Source: Paucidesulfovibrio sp036541255 (GTDB lineage: Bacteria; Desulfobacterota; Desulfovibrionia; Desulfovibrionales; Desulfovibrionaceae). From it: a DNA stretch of 64,000 nt. Shown one piece after another: positions 7,848-17,023 of the stretch. The DNA is taken from the NCBI GenBank assembly GCA_036541255.1, contig JAZHDD010000040.1:1-64000 (forward strand), read 5' to 3'. The notes beneath the pieces were generated by a model. It was not told the DNA's origin, ran no database searches, and was given only the letters and a program-made list of their open reading frames with translations. Numbering within the stretch: position 1 is the stretch's first letter; every line of letters starts with the position of its first letter. Made by a program: the position numbers and the translations under genes.

Positions 7848-8718
7848 GCGCGAAGTGTCCCTGTCAGGGGCGCGCATCATCCACAAAGCTCTGGAATCTC
7901 TGGGGCATGTTGTCACATTCCTGGACCTTGCCGACGGCTTCGATGTCCTGGCCCATGCGGTCCCCGAAAACGACTTTGCCTACATCGCCCTGCACGGTTC
8001 TCCAGGCGAAGACGGCCTGGTGCAGGCCTTTCTGGACCAACTCGGCTGCCCCTACCAAGGTTCCGGCCCCGCAGCGTCCTTCCTGGCCCTGAATAAAGCC
8101 GCCTCCAAGGCGGTCTTCGATGCACGCGGCATACGCTCCCCCGAATGGCAGCTCTGTCCGCGCACAACGGGCCCGATCTCCCTGCGCCTGCCCTATCCGG
8201 TCTTTGTAAAGCCCAACATGGGCGGTTCCAGCGTGGGCATGAGCCGCGTTCCAAACGAGGTGGAATTGTCCCCGGCCCTGGACAAGGTCTTTGCCATGGG
8301 CGAGGACGCCCTGGTGGAAAAAGCCATTCCCGGCGTGGAGGTGACCTGTGCCATTCTGGACCAGACCCCTCTGCCCCTGATTCTGATCAAGCCCAAACCG
8401 GGCGCGATATTCTTTGATTACGCCAACAAATACGATGCGGACGGCGCAGAGGAAATCTGCCCCGCCCCTGTCAGCGACGCTCTGCGCGAGGAAGTGCAAC
8501 GCATGACTCTGGACGCCCACCGTGCCCTGGGCTGCGAGGGTTATAGCCGCGCCGACTTCATCGTGGACGGCGACACTCCCTACCTGCTGGAGGTCAACAC
8601 CCTGCCGGGAATGACCGCCACCAGCCTGCTGCCGCGTTCGGCCAAAGTCGTGGGCATGGACTTTGAAAACCTTGTGGCGGAATTGATCCGCCTGGGCATG
8701 GAGCGCGGCCGTCCATGA
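7810..8718 (+). CDS. ddl: D-alanine--D-alanine ligase
   Basis: This ATP-grasp ligase makes the D-Ala-D-Ala dipeptide of the peptidoglycan stem. The 302-residue product begins MKILLIAGGWSTEREVSLSG. Other family signatures are HGSPGEDG, FVKPNMGGSSVGMSRV (ATP binding), EGYSRADFIVDGDTPYLLEVN (metal ligands) and NTLPGMTATSLLPRSA. A GTG start at 7810 is chosen because AGGTGG lies just upstream and the family N-terminus begins there; the first ATG of the longer frame lies inside the HD gene. The stop overlaps the waaA start (ATGA), so translation is coupled. The context is cell-envelope synthesis. Confidence 0.95.
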   Translation: MKILLIAGGWSTEREVSLSGARIIHKALESLGHVVTFLDLADGFDVLAHAVPENDFAYIALHGSPGEDGLVQAFLDQLGCPYQGSGPAASFLALNKAASKAVFDARGIRSPEWQLCPRTTGPISLRLPYPVFVKPNMGGSSVGMSRVPNEVELSPALDKVFAMGEDALVEKAIPGVEVTCAILDQTPLPLILIKPKPGAIFFDYANKYDADGAEEICPAPVSDALREEVQRMTLDAHRALGCEGYSRADFIVDGDTPYLLEVNTLPGMTATSLLPRSAKVVGMDFENLVAELIRLGMERGRP

Positions 8719-9995
8719 GCCTGAGCGAATCCCCCCTTTTTCGGCTTTACGACCTGCTATGGGGACCGGCGCTGCTGCTGCTCAAACGCAACAAGCGATT
8801 GCGCCACGGCTGGGGCCAACGCGTGCTCAAGGACCCCTATCCGGGCCCCTGCGACCTCTGGATTCAGGCGGCCAGCGTGGGAGAAGCCTTCCTGGCCGGG
8901 GAACTCTTGCCCCGTCTGAGCAATCCGCTGGACCGGCCCCTGCGCATCCTGCTGACGACCAACACCGCCGAAGGTATGGAACGATTGGACGCCCTGGCCA
9001 CAATCCTGCGGCCTCGACGCTCCGACCTGCTCCTGCATACGGCATACTTCCCGCTGGACCGCCCCCGATTGATTCGCAAAGCCATGGCTCAGGTCCGGCC
9101 ACGCACTGCGGTGTTGCTCGAATCCGAAATGTGGCCCGGCTTCATGGCCGCATGCCGGGACAACGACGTGGATTTGCTGCTCGTCAACGGACGCATGAGC
9201 GAAAAAAGCCTGCGCGGCTATCTCAAATTCCCGTCCTTTTTCCGCAAACTCGCCCCCAAGCGCATCCTGGCCATGTCCGAAGCGGATGCGGCACGCTTTG
9301 CCGCGCTCTACGGCCATGCCCGCGTGGACCTCATGTCGAACATCAAATTCGATCGTGTGACCCCGCCGGGAGCAAACGGAAATGGTACCAATCCATTGCG
9401 GGAAATCCTGCCCCAGACTCCCTTCGTGGTCCTGGCCTCGGTGCGGGAACAGGAGGAACCGGACGTGCTGCGCATGGTGCGCGGCATAATTACTGCCCGG
9501 CCTGACGCGGTCGTGGGGCTCTTCCCCCGCCACATGCACCGAATCGAACCGTGGCAAGGAATATTGGAAGAAGCTGGAATCGACTATCAACTTCGCTCGG
9601 CCGTCACTGCTCCGCCCGCCCCGGGCAGCGTACTGCTCTGGGACACCATGGGTGAGATGGGCCACGCCTTTGAACTGGCCTCGGCCGCCTTTGTGGGCGG
9701 CAGCCTTGCGCCACTGGGCGGACAAAATTTTCTGGAACCCCTGAATTGCGGCATCACTCCCGTCATCGGGCCGCACTGGAAAAACTTCGCCTGGATAGGA
9801 GGGGAAATAGTGGATTGCGGCCTTGTGCACGTCAGACAAAACGCCGAGGCGGTGTTGCATGAACTCTTGGCCCTGCTGGCCCAACGGCCCGACCCGGAGG
9901 AGGTGCGCAGCCGCTTCCTGGCTTATGTGGCCGAACGCAGAGGCGGCGCGGCGACCGCTTGCGGCCTTGTTGCCGAATCTCTCAAAAGAAGGTAG
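8715..9995 (+). CDS. waaA: 3-deoxy-D-manno-octulosonic acid transferase (Kdo transferase)
   Basis: WaaA (KdtA) moves Kdo from CMP-Kdo to lipid A at the cytoplasmic face of the inner membrane. The product has 426 residues. The N-terminal part has a hydrophobic anchor (LLWGPALLLL) and the family motif IQAASVGEAFLAGELLPRL; LLESEMWPGFMAACRD and FPSFFRKLAPKRILAMSEADAARF follow. The C-terminal GT-B half has FVGGSLAPLGGQNFLEPLNCG, which binds the sugar nucleotide. It overlaps ddl by 4 nt, and kdsB, which makes its CMP-Kdo substrate, follows directly. Confidence 0.94.
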   Translation: MSLSESPLFRLYDLLWGPALLLLKRNKRLRHGWGQRVLKDPYPGPCDLWIQAASVGEAFLAGELLPRLSNPLDRPLRILLTTNTAEGMERLDALATILRPRRSDLLLHTAYFPLDRPRLIRKAMAQVRPRTAVLLESEMWPGFMAACRDNDVDLLLVNGRMSEKSLRGYLKFPSFFRKLAPKRILAMSEADAARFAALYGHARVDLMSNIKFDRVTPPGANGNGTNPLREILPQTPFVVLASVREQEEPDVLRMVRGIITARPDAVVGLFPRHMHRIEPWQGILEEAGIDYQLRSAVTAPPAPGSVLLWDTMGEMGHAFELASAAFVGGSLAPLGGQNFLEPLNCGITPVIGPHWKNFAWIGGEIVDCGLVHVRQNAEAVLHELLALLAQRPDPEEVRSRFLAYVAERRGGAATACGLVAESLKRR

Positions 9996-10013
9996 GGAGT
10001 GGCACCGGCCCAT

Positions 10014-10757
10014 ATGAACGAATTCCCGAAATGCTACGGCGTCATCCCAGCGCGATACGGATCATCGCGCTTCCCAGGCAAGCCTTTGGCCGACATCCTG
10101 GGCATGCCCATGTTCTGGCATGTCTATGAGCGCGCCCAACGCTGCCCGGAATTGCACCAGGTAGTCCTGGCCACGGACGACGAACGCATCCGCGCCAAGG
10201 CGGAAGAACTGGGCGTGACCGCCATCATGACACGCAACGATCACGTCAGCGGCACGGATCGCGTGCTGGAAGCGGCGCAAGCCCTGGGAGTCGAAGAAAA
10301 CGCCGTGGTGGCCAACATCCAGGGAGACGAGCCCTGCCTGGAACCGGCCATGCTCACGGACCTGCTCGCGCCGTTCCACGATCAGGACGTGCGCGTCACC
10401 ACCCTGGCCGGGAGGATCACGGATGAAGAGGCGACAAGCCCGGACAGGGTCAAAGTGGCCCTCGCCCGCAATGGCGACGCGCTTTATTTTTCCAGGGCGG
10501 CTATTCCCTTTGACCGTTCCGGCTCGGGCCAGGGATATCTGCTGCATATCGGCCTGTACGCCTTCCGCATGGAAGCGCTCCGCACCTTTGCCGCCCTGCC
10601 GCAGGGCGACCTGGAACAGCGGGAAAAGCTGGAACAATTGCGGCTTCTGGAAAACGGCATTCCCATCCGGGTCAGCCTGACCGCCCACTCCTGCCATGGT
10701 GTGGACCGGGCAGAGGACCTTGCAAGGGTGACGAACATTTTGCAGGAGAAAAGATGA
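10014..10757 (+). CDS. kdsB: 3-deoxy-manno-octulosonate cytidylyltransferase
   Basis: KdsB activates Kdo with CTP to CMP-Kdo for LPS core synthesis. The product has 247 residues. It shows GVIPARYGSSRFPGKPLADI (nucleotide binding), VVLATDDERI, ANIQGDEPCLEP, VKVALARNGDALYFSRAAIPF, HIGLYAFR and LEQREKLEQLRLLENGIPIRV, in the normal family order. ATG at 10014 is chosen from the family start; GTG at 9999 is possible and would add five residues. The stop overlaps the carA start by 4 nt. Confidence 0.95.
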   Translation: MNEFPKCYGVIPARYGSSRFPGKPLADILGMPMFWHVYERAQRCPELHQVVLATDDERIRAKAEELGVTAIMTRNDHVSGTDRVLEAAQALGVEENAVVANIQGDEPCLEPAMLTDLLAPFHDQDVRVTTLAGRITDEEATSPDRVKVALARNGDALYFSRAAIPFDRSGSGQGYLLHIGLYAFRMEALRTFAALPQGDLEQREKLEQLRLLENGIPIRVSLTAHSCHGVDRAEDLARVTNILQEKR

Positions 10758-11875
10758 AAGCGATTCTGGCCCTCGAAGACGGCACCATATTTCCGGCCAT
10801 CTCCTTTACCGGCCCCATTGAAACCGGCGGAGAAGTCATCTTCAACACCGGCATGACCGGCTATCAGGAAGTGCTCACCGATCCGTCCTACACGGGACAG
10901 CTGGTCTGCATGACCTATCCGCTCATCGGCAACTACGGCGTCAACCTTGAAGACCTGGAGTCGCCAAGCGTGCAGGTCGCGGGCTTCATCGTCAAGGAGT
11001 GCTGCAAGCAGCCGAGCAACTGGCGCGCCAGCCAATCCCTGCCGGACTATCTCGTTGCTGCGGGCATCCCGGGCATCGAGCATGTGGACACCCGCGCCCT
11101 GACCCGGCACCTGCGCATGCACGGCGCCATGCGCGGCATGATCTCCACCCGCGTGGAGGATACCGAGGCACTGGTCCGTAAGGCCAAAGCCCTGCCCACC
11201 ATGGAAGGACAGAACCTTGCCGACCGGGTCTCCACGGAACGCCCCTATCTCTGGACAGACAACGGCCCGCAATATGTGGACCCGGAAAATTTCCAATGGC
11301 CCGAAGGCGGCCCCCGGCTCGTGGTCTACGATTTCGGCATCAAGTGGAACATCCACCGCCTCCTGGCCGATCAAGGATTTGTCCAGCTGGCCGTTCCCTC
11401 CTCCTACAGCGCGGCTCAGGTGCGTGCGCTGCAGCCCGATGCGGTTTTCCTTTCCAACGGTCCCGGCGACCCGGCCGCTGTAGTCGGCGCCGTGGAAGCC
11501 ACACGCGAGCTTTGCGAGGATCTGCCCGTGGCGGGCATTTGCCTGGGACACCAGCTGCTGGGCCTGGCCATGGGCGGAAAAACCTTCAAGCTGGCCTTTG
11601 GCCACCACGGCTGCAACCACCCGGTCATGGACCTCGAAACCGAAAAAATCGAGATTTCTTCCCAGAACCACGGCTTTTGCGTTGACATTTCCGGGCTGAA
11701 TCATCTTAAAATGACGCACAGGAACCTCAACGACCAGACTCTGGAAGGATTCGCGCACCGGGACAAGCCCATCATCGCCATCCAGTTCCATCCGGAAGCG
11801 GCTCCGGGACCGCATGACAGTTGCTATTTCTTCCCGAGGTTCCGCGACATCGTCCGCTCGGAAACAGGGAAATAA
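10754..11875 (+). CDS. carA: Carbamoyl-phosphate synthase small (glutaminase) subunit
   Basis: CarA hydrolyses glutamine and passes ammonia to CarB for carbamoyl phosphate, feeding arginine and pyrimidine synthesis. The 373-residue product begins MKAILALEDGTIFPAISFTG. The N-terminal half has the CPSase small-chain domain (TGMTGYQEVLTDPSYTGQ, HVDTRALTRHLR); the C-terminal half is a class I amidotransferase with FLSNGPGDP, the nucleophile Cys263 in GICLGHQLLGLA, and the His-Glu pair in QFHPEAAPGPHD. The gene is coupled to kdsB (ATGA overlap). carB is not adjacent, so the two subunits are encoded apart in this genome. Confidence 0.96.
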   Translation: MKAILALEDGTIFPAISFTGPIETGGEVIFNTGMTGYQEVLTDPSYTGQLVCMTYPLIGNYGVNLEDLESPSVQVAGFIVKECCKQPSNWRASQSLPDYLVAAGIPGIEHVDTRALTRHLRMHGAMRGMISTRVEDTEALVRKAKALPTMEGQNLADRVSTERPYLWTDNGPQYVDPENFQWPEGGPRLVVYDFGIKWNIHRLLADQGFVQLAVPSSYSAAQVRALQPDAVFLSNGPGDPAAVVGAVEATRELCEDLPVAGICLGHQLLGLAMGGKTFKLAFGHHGCNHPVMDLETEKIEISSQNHGFCVDISGLNHLKMTHRNLNDQTLEGFAHRDKPIIAIQFHPEAAPGPHDSCYFFPRFRDIVRSETGK

Positions 11876-11905
11876 CCCGCCGGGGTACAAAGGAACAAAA
11901 GCATC

Positions 11906-12703
11906 ATGTCCGTTGAACTGATCAAGGCTCGCAAGCGGCTTACCGAAGTCAACTCTCTGTTGAAACAAAAAAAGCACTTGGCTGCGGCCCAAGCCTTGTC
12001 GCAGGCCTTGCTCACAATTCTAAAAAATCCGCTCATGAAGAACGAGCGCGAGGAATTCGCCTCGCTCATTGAACAGGCCGTGTACAATCTCAACCAGGAC
12101 AAGGGCCTGCGACAGGTCTATCCCCTGGTTATCAAGTATACTCCCGGCGAGGAAAAGAAACTTTACCAGACCATACAGGAGCTGGTCACCGAGCTGCAGG
12201 CTCATGTGACCGAAGAGGCCCAAAACGATCTGGCCCTGCGCGAGCAGGCTCGACAGGCAGAACTGGCGCGCGGCCAGGCCCACCTGGACAACAAACAGTT
12301 CGATGCGGCGCGCGACGTCTTCAACGAACTGCTGCACAACAACAAAAACGATTCCGAACTCAAGGCCGACGTGGCGGACCGCTATATCAAGGCCAGCCAG
12401 TTCGACGACGCCCTCTCGCTCCTGGAGGAGGCGCTCAAGCACGATCCCAAGGCCCTTTTCCTCTACAACCGTATCGGCATTGTCCTGCGCAAGCTCAAAC
12501 AATACGACACTGCGGAAAAGTATTACATCAAGGCCCTGGAATTCACGCACAAAGACGAATACCTTTACTTCAACCTGGGCCGCCTCTACTATGACTGGAA
12601 GCAATGGGACAAGATGAAGGATGCGGCCGAACACGCCCTGAGCATCAACCCCGGCTTCAAGGAAGCGGAAAAAATGCGCCAGTTCGCACTCAAGAAAATC
12701 TGA
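11906..12703 (+). CDS. Tetratricopeptide-repeat protein
   Basis: This is a 265-residue soluble protein. The N-terminal ~100 residues are alpha-helical and rich in Lys, Gln and Leu. From about residue 110 there are three to four TPR units with the usual spacing (ARGQAHLDNKQFDAARDVFN, ADRYIKASQFDDALSLLEEA, YNRIGIVLRKLKQYDTAEKY, FNLGRLYYDWKQWDKMKDAA). TPRs mediate protein-protein contacts; the partner is unknown. It is the last gene of the ddl-waaA-kdsB-carA run, 30 nt after carA, and ends 20 nt before a strong terminator. Confidence 0.8.
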   Translation: MSVELIKARKRLTEVNSLLKQKKHLAAAQALSQALLTILKNPLMKNEREEFASLIEQAVYNLNQDKGLRQVYPLVIKYTPGEEKKLYQTIQELVTELQAHVTEEAQNDLALREQARQAELARGQAHLDNKQFDAARDVFNELLHNNKNDSELKADVADRYIKASQFDDALSLLEEALKHDPKALFLYNRIGIVLRKLKQYDTAEKYYIKALEFTHKDEYLYFNLGRLYYDWKQWDKMKDAAEHALSINPGFKEAEKMRQFALKKI

Positions 12704-12723
12704 ACGCAACCACCAATGCCTTG

Positions 12724-12755
12724 AAAGCCGCCCTTCCAGGCGGCTTTTTCTTTTT
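12724..12755 (+). terminator. Terminator of the ddl-carA-TPR operon
   Basis: AAAGCCGCC (12724-12732) pairs with GGCGGCTTT (12739-12747) around the 6-nt loop CTTCCA and is followed by TTTTTCTTTTT. This is a textbook intrinsic terminator. Confidence 0.9.
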
Positions 12756-12798
12756 CCCTGCCCTTTCGCGCCACGCCGCTTTGCCGTACTCTGCGCCT

Positions 12799-13989
12799 AT
12801 GCCCACACGCACACTCGCCACACCAGACGTACTCGTGCTCGGAGCCGGCCTTGCGGGCCTGCGGGCGGCCTGGGCCGCGGCTGAAGCCGAACCCGGTCTG
12901 AACATCTCCCTGGCCACCCTGTTGCCCGGCCCTTCCGGCTCCTCCTTTGCCAATCGCAACAACGAACTGGGCATGCAGGTCCCGCTCACGGATAAGGAAC
13001 GTGCCGACTATGTACGCGAAACGCTCGCCCTGGCCGCGCCGGGCACGGCCGCTCCGGAGCTGGTCCGGCTCGTTGCGCGGGAGGCCGAAGCCCGCTTTCA
13101 TGATATGCGCGCATTGGGGCTGCGATTTCAAACCAATTCTGACGGCGGACTGTTGCGCAGACCGGGCTGCTTCAGCAAAGCCCCCAGGGCCGCAGTCTTC
13201 CGCGACCTCTCTCATGCCCACGCGCTGTATCGTGCCCACTGCGAACGACTGAACGTGCGATTTCTATACGGATGGGAAATTCTTAAAGTTGAGAGAGACA
13301 CACAGGGTATTTATGGTGTCCGAATGCGAAACGCTTCCGTTGAGGAGCGCGGCATCGAGACCCGTTCCTTGATCATGGCCCTGGGCGGTCCGGCTCCACT
13401 GCACGGACGACATATCGCGGGTCCAGGCAATTCTGGCCGGAGCTGGGGCATGCTGAAACAGGCCGGCGCACGCATGGAGAACGCCGACTACCTGCAATAC
13501 ATGTGGTTTTCCCTTGAGGACAAGAACTTCCGTTCCCCGGCAGACCTCGCCGGGCCGGATGCGGTTGTGCGTACCCCGGATGGCCGCGAAGTCGCGCCTT
13601 CGGCCAAGATCATGGCCCTGGCCGACTCCCGGCGGAGCCATTGCCCGGCAGCCTACGGTCCAATCAACGGCGTTCCCGACTACGCCATGGATCAGTGGCT
13701 GCAGGAGCAGGCAAACGCGGACGGCGTGGTGCGGGTCAAGGTGGGAGACGGGAATTGGGAAGACGTGGCGCTCTTCGCCCACGCTGGCAATGGCGGCGCA
13801 CTCGTGAACGTTGACGGGGCAGTGCTGGACGCCGGTTCGGGAGAGCCTCTGCCCGGACTCTTTGCCTGCGGCGAATGTGCCACAGGCATGCACGGGGCCA
13901 ACCGCCTGGGCGGCGGCATGGTCACTGCCACCCAGGTCTTCGGCAAACGCGCAGGGGAAGCCGCGGCAGCCTATGCCGCCGGGGCCTGA
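12799..13989 (+). CDS. FAD-dependent oxidoreductase (fumarate reductase/NadB-like fold)
   Basis: The 396-residue flavoprotein has an N-terminal dinucleotide fold VLVLGAGLAGLRAAWAA (about residues 12-28) and a C-terminal FAD-binding block FACGECATGMHGANRLGGGM, both typical of the succinate dehydrogenase/fumarate reductase/L-aspartate oxidase group. It is shorter than NadB or FrdA (over 500 residues) and lacks their helical C-terminal domain, so its reaction is unknown. The ATG at 12799 is chosen because the Rossmann motif follows at once; the longer frame would start inside the upstream gene and cross its terminator. It overlaps pdxA convergently by 19 nt. Confidence 0.75.
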   Translation: MPTRTLATPDVLVLGAGLAGLRAAWAAAEAEPGLNISLATLLPGPSGSSFANRNNELGMQVPLTDKERADYVRETLALAAPGTAAPELVRLVAREAEARFHDMRALGLRFQTNSDGGLLRRPGCFSKAPRAAVFRDLSHAHALYRAHCERLNVRFLYGWEILKVERDTQGIYGVRMRNASVEERGIETRSLIMALGGPAPLHGRHIAGPGNSGRSWGMLKQAGARMENADYLQYMWFSLEDKNFRSPADLAGPDAVVRTPDGREVAPSAKIMALADSRRSHCPAAYGPINGVPDYAMDQWLQEQANADGVVRVKVGDGNWEDVALFAHAGNGGALVNVDGAVLDAGSGEPLPGLFACGECATGMHGANRLGGGMVTATQVFGKRAGEAAAAYAAGA

Positions 13990-14978
13990 CCTCCAGCCCG
14001 GCAGGCAACCATCTTTTGCACCATGTCCAGCGCGGCCTGAAAGCTTTCCAGACTGGCTTCATTCCTGCCCACGATGTCGTACCCGGTGCCATGGTCCGGA
14101 GAAGTGCGCGGATAGGGCAGCCCCAACGTAACGTTCACGGCCTCGGAAAAATGCAGCAGTTTCAAGGGAGCCAGCCCTTGGTCGTGATACATGGCCAGGA
14201 CTGCGGCATAGCGCCCCTGGGCAGCGAAGTAGAAGGCCGTATCCCCAGGCAACGGCCCGGCGACATCCAGGCCCTCAGCCCGCGCCGCTTCCAAAGCCGG
14301 GGCAATGATCTCTATTTCCTCACGACCGATGCGCCCGGACTCTCCGGCATGCGGATTCAACCCGCAGACCGCAATGGGGCCGACCACGTCCAGGGCCTCC
14401 AGGTGTTTGGCCGTGAGCCGGAGGCAATGCAGAATGCGCTCCCGGTTAAGCAGGCCGGGCACATCCTTCAACGGAGGATGCGTCGTGACCAGGCTGACGC
14501 GCAAACGCGGCCCGCCCAGATGCATGCAGACGTTCTCGCGGCCCACGCCCAGATGCTCGGCCAGAAATTCCGTGTGGCCGGGGAAATCAAACCCCGCGCT
14601 CTGCAGCATGGCCTTGTTCAGCGGACAGGTGCAGAGCCCCTGCCCAACCCCAGACTTAAGCAGTTCCACGGCCGCGGCAAGGCTCGCTCCGGCGCACAGT
14701 CCACCCGCAACGCTTGGCTCTCCCACGGGGCACACCTTGCCGGACAGTCCGGCAGGCTCGTAAAAATACACGCCGGGCTCTTGCTCGGACACCTTTGTGG
14801 CAGTGTCCAGTCGTGTCCAGAATGGCTCACCGCTGGCATAATGGGCCAAAAGCGCATTCTCCGGGCCCAGGAGCAGATAGCGCATCTGGTCCGGAGCCTG
14901 TTGCCCCATAAAATGGCGTACCACGAGCTCGGGGCCGAGTCCGCCGGGATCGCCAAGGGTGATCAGGATGGTATTCAT
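13971..14978 (-). CDS. pdxA: 4-hydroxythreonine-4-phosphate dehydrogenase
   Basis: PdxA oxidises 4-phosphohydroxy-L-threonine in the DXP-dependent route to pyridoxal 5'-phosphate. The product has 335 residues. Motifs are ITLGDPGGLGPELV, the metal- and substrate-binding FPGHTEFLAEH, CGLNPHAGESGRIGREE, LPGDTAFYFA, AMYHDQGLAPLKLL, and RTSPDHGTGYDI near the C-terminus. It is the last gene of the minus-strand glycogen cluster, 58 nt after glgB, so it may be transcribed with it, although the functional link is not obvious. Confidence 0.95.
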   Translation of the reverse strand: MNTILITLGDPGGLGPELVVRHFMGQQAPDQMRYLLLGPENALLAHYASGEPFWTRLDTATKVSEQEPGVYFYEPAGLSGKVCPVGEPSVAGGLCAGASLAAAVELLKSGVGQGLCTCPLNKAMLQSAGFDFPGHTEFLAEHLGVGRENVCMHLGGPRLRVSLVTTHPPLKDVPGLLNRERILHCLRLTAKHLEALDVVGPIAVCGLNPHAGESGRIGREEIEIIAPALEAARAEGLDVAGPLPGDTAFYFAAQGRYAAVLAMYHDQGLAPLKLLHFSEAVNVTLGLPYPRTSPDHGTGYDIVGRNEASLESFQAALDMVQKMVACRAGGQAPAA

Positions 14979-15036
14979 GGCCGCACCTTAACGAGATGCA
15001 GGCCCGGAGGGAAGTACGGAAAAAGGGTAGCCGTAC

Positions 15037-16935
15037 TCAGGGCTCAAAAGTAAAAGCTAAAGCAGCCAGAGGCGGCAAGGTCAGCTTCAGGGAAATCCCG
15101 CGCCCGTCGGGCTCGGCTTCGGCCCCGCCGCCGTTGCCCAGATTGGAACCGCCATACACTCCGGCATCCGTGTTGAGAATCTCCCGCCAATGGCCCGCAT
15201 GGGGGCAGGGCACGCGATAGTCGGTCCTTGGCACCGGCGTAAAATTGAAAACCCAAAGCAAAGGCGGCGCATCAGGGGCCTTGCGCAGAAAACTGATCAC
15301 CGAGGCGTTGTGATCGGTGAAGTCCATCCACTCGAAACCGCTCCAGTCATTGTCGCAGGCATACAGGGCCGGAGCGGATTTAAGCAGCCGGTTGAGATCC
15401 GCCACGAGCTTGGAGACCCCTCGATGGGTTTCAAAGGTCAACAGGACCCAATCCAGTTCCTTTTGCGAATCCCATTCGTTCCATTGCCCGAACTCGCAGC
15501 CCATGAAGAGCAGCTTCTTGCCGGGGTGCGCCCATTGGTAGGCGAACAGCAGACGCAGATTGGCGAACTGCTGCCACATGTCGCCAGGCATCTTGGAAAG
15601 TAGCGCGCCCTTACCGTGCACCACTTCGTCATGGGATACGGGCAGCAAAAAATTCTCGCTAAAGGCGTAGAGCATAGAAAACGTCAAATTGTGGTGATGG
15701 TGCGCCCTGTGTATGGGATTCTTCGAAAAATAATCCAGCGTGTCGTTCATCCAGCCCATATTCCACTTGAACGTGAAGCCCAGCCCACCGGCATAGACGG
15801 GCCGTGACACGCCGGGCCAGGACGTGGATTCTTCGGCGATCACGGATGCGCCGGGGTAATGGGCGTGGACAACGGTGTTCAGCCGCCGCAGGAATTCAAT
15901 GGCCTCAATATTTTCATTCCCGCCGTACCTGTTGGGAATCCACTGGCCGTGTTCGCGGGAATAGTCCAGATAGAGCATGGAGGCGACAGCGTCGATGCGC
16001 AGACCGTCCACATGGAATTCCTTGAGCCAGTACAAGGCGTTGGCCAGCAAGAAATTGCTGACCTCATGTCTGCCAAAATTGAAGATGTAGGTTCCCCAGT
16101 CCGGATGCTCTCCCAGACGCGGATCTTCGTGTTCGTAAAGAGCGGTACCGTCAAACCGGCCCAGGCACCATTCATCCTTGGGAAAATGCGCCGGGACCCA
16201 GTCCAGGATCACTCCCAGCCCGGCCTGGTGGCAACGGTCCACAAGGTAGCGAAACTCGTCCGGACTGCCGAAACGTGACGTGGGCGCGAAATAGTGCGAA
16301 CTCTGATAGCCCCAGGATTCATCCAGGGGGTGCTCGGCCAGAGGCATAAACTCCAGATGGGTGAAACCCAGCTCGCAAACGTAGGGAATGAGCTGATCGG
16401 CCAGCTCCGCATAGGTCAGGAACTTGCCGCCGCGCCTGCGCCAGGAACCGGCATGAACCTCGTAGATGGCAACAGGACTATTCAACGGTAGGCCGAGCTT
16501 GCGCCGCCGGGCCATCCACTCCTCGTCCTTCCAGGCATACCCGTCCAGCCGGCTGGTCACGGCTGCGTTACCGGGCCTGGACTCCGTGGCAAAGGCAAAA
16601 GGATCGGCCTTGAACAACACACGCCCGTCCCGTTGCTCAACAGCGAATTTGTAGGAGACGTCATGCGTTATGCCAGACAAAAAACCGGCCCAGATACCGG
16701 ACGATCCCACGGGAAACAGCGGGTGCTTTCGAGGGGTCCAATCATTGAACGCCCCGAGCAGGCTGACGCCTCGAGCATTGGGTGCCCAGACCGCAAAACG
16801 ATATCCGGCCTCTCCCTTTTCACCGACAGCCGGATGTGCGCCGAGGATGCGGTACAGGTCCCAGTGCTCCCCCTTGCCGAAGAGGTACAGATCGAACGGA
16901 GCGACGAACAGGGGCTGGGTGGCTGCAACTGCCAT
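15037..16935 (-). CDS. glgB: 1,4-alpha-glucan branching enzyme
   Basis: GlgB cuts an alpha-1,4 chain and rejoins it as an alpha-1,6 branch in glycogen. The product has 632 residues. An N-terminal CBM48 domain (about 25-115; YRFAVWAPNARGVSLLGAFN) is followed by the GH13 barrel with VAIYEVHAGSW, EFMPLAEHPLDESWGYQ, the catalytic Asp at about 315 in GLRIDAVASML, the acid/base Glu at about 368 in VIAEESTSWPGV, and VSHDEVVHGKG, then a beta-sandwich C-terminus. The additional N1 domain of some GlgBs is absent. A GAGGT site precedes the ATG. The operon order is nudix-glgA-CBM48-glgB. Confidence 0.96.
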   Translation of the reverse strand: MAVAATQPLFVAPFDLYLFGKGEHWDLYRILGAHPAVGEKGEAGYRFAVWAPNARGVSLLGAFNDWTPRKHPLFPVGSSGIWAGFLSGITHDVSYKFAVEQRDGRVLFKADPFAFATESRPGNAAVTSRLDGYAWKDEEWMARRRKLGLPLNSPVAIYEVHAGSWRRRGGKFLTYAELADQLIPYVCELGFTHLEFMPLAEHPLDESWGYQSSHYFAPTSRFGSPDEFRYLVDRCHQAGLGVILDWVPAHFPKDEWCLGRFDGTALYEHEDPRLGEHPDWGTYIFNFGRHEVSNFLLANALYWLKEFHVDGLRIDAVASMLYLDYSREHGQWIPNRYGGNENIEAIEFLRRLNTVVHAHYPGASVIAEESTSWPGVSRPVYAGGLGFTFKWNMGWMNDTLDYFSKNPIHRAHHHHNLTFSMLYAFSENFLLPVSHDEVVHGKGALLSKMPGDMWQQFANLRLLFAYQWAHPGKKLLFMGCEFGQWNEWDSQKELDWVLLTFETHRGVSKLVADLNRLLKSAPALYACDNDWSGFEWMDFTDHNASVISFLRKAPDAPPLLWVFNFTPVPRTDYRVPCPHAGHWREILNTDAGVYGGSNLGNGGGAEAEPDGRGISLKLTLPPLAALAFTFEP

Positions 16936-17023
16936 TCTACCTCGGTATGGTAAAAGGATACAAAGAATCCGTCCGGTAGCGGCCCCCGGCTCCCTCTGGA
17001 AGCGCTTCAGCTACAACGCCGGA

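Noticed and set aside
12604..12798. N-terminal extension of the FAD oxidoreductase
   Set aside because: It would start inside the TPR gene and read through its terminator hairpin; the Rossmann motif begins right after ATG 12799.
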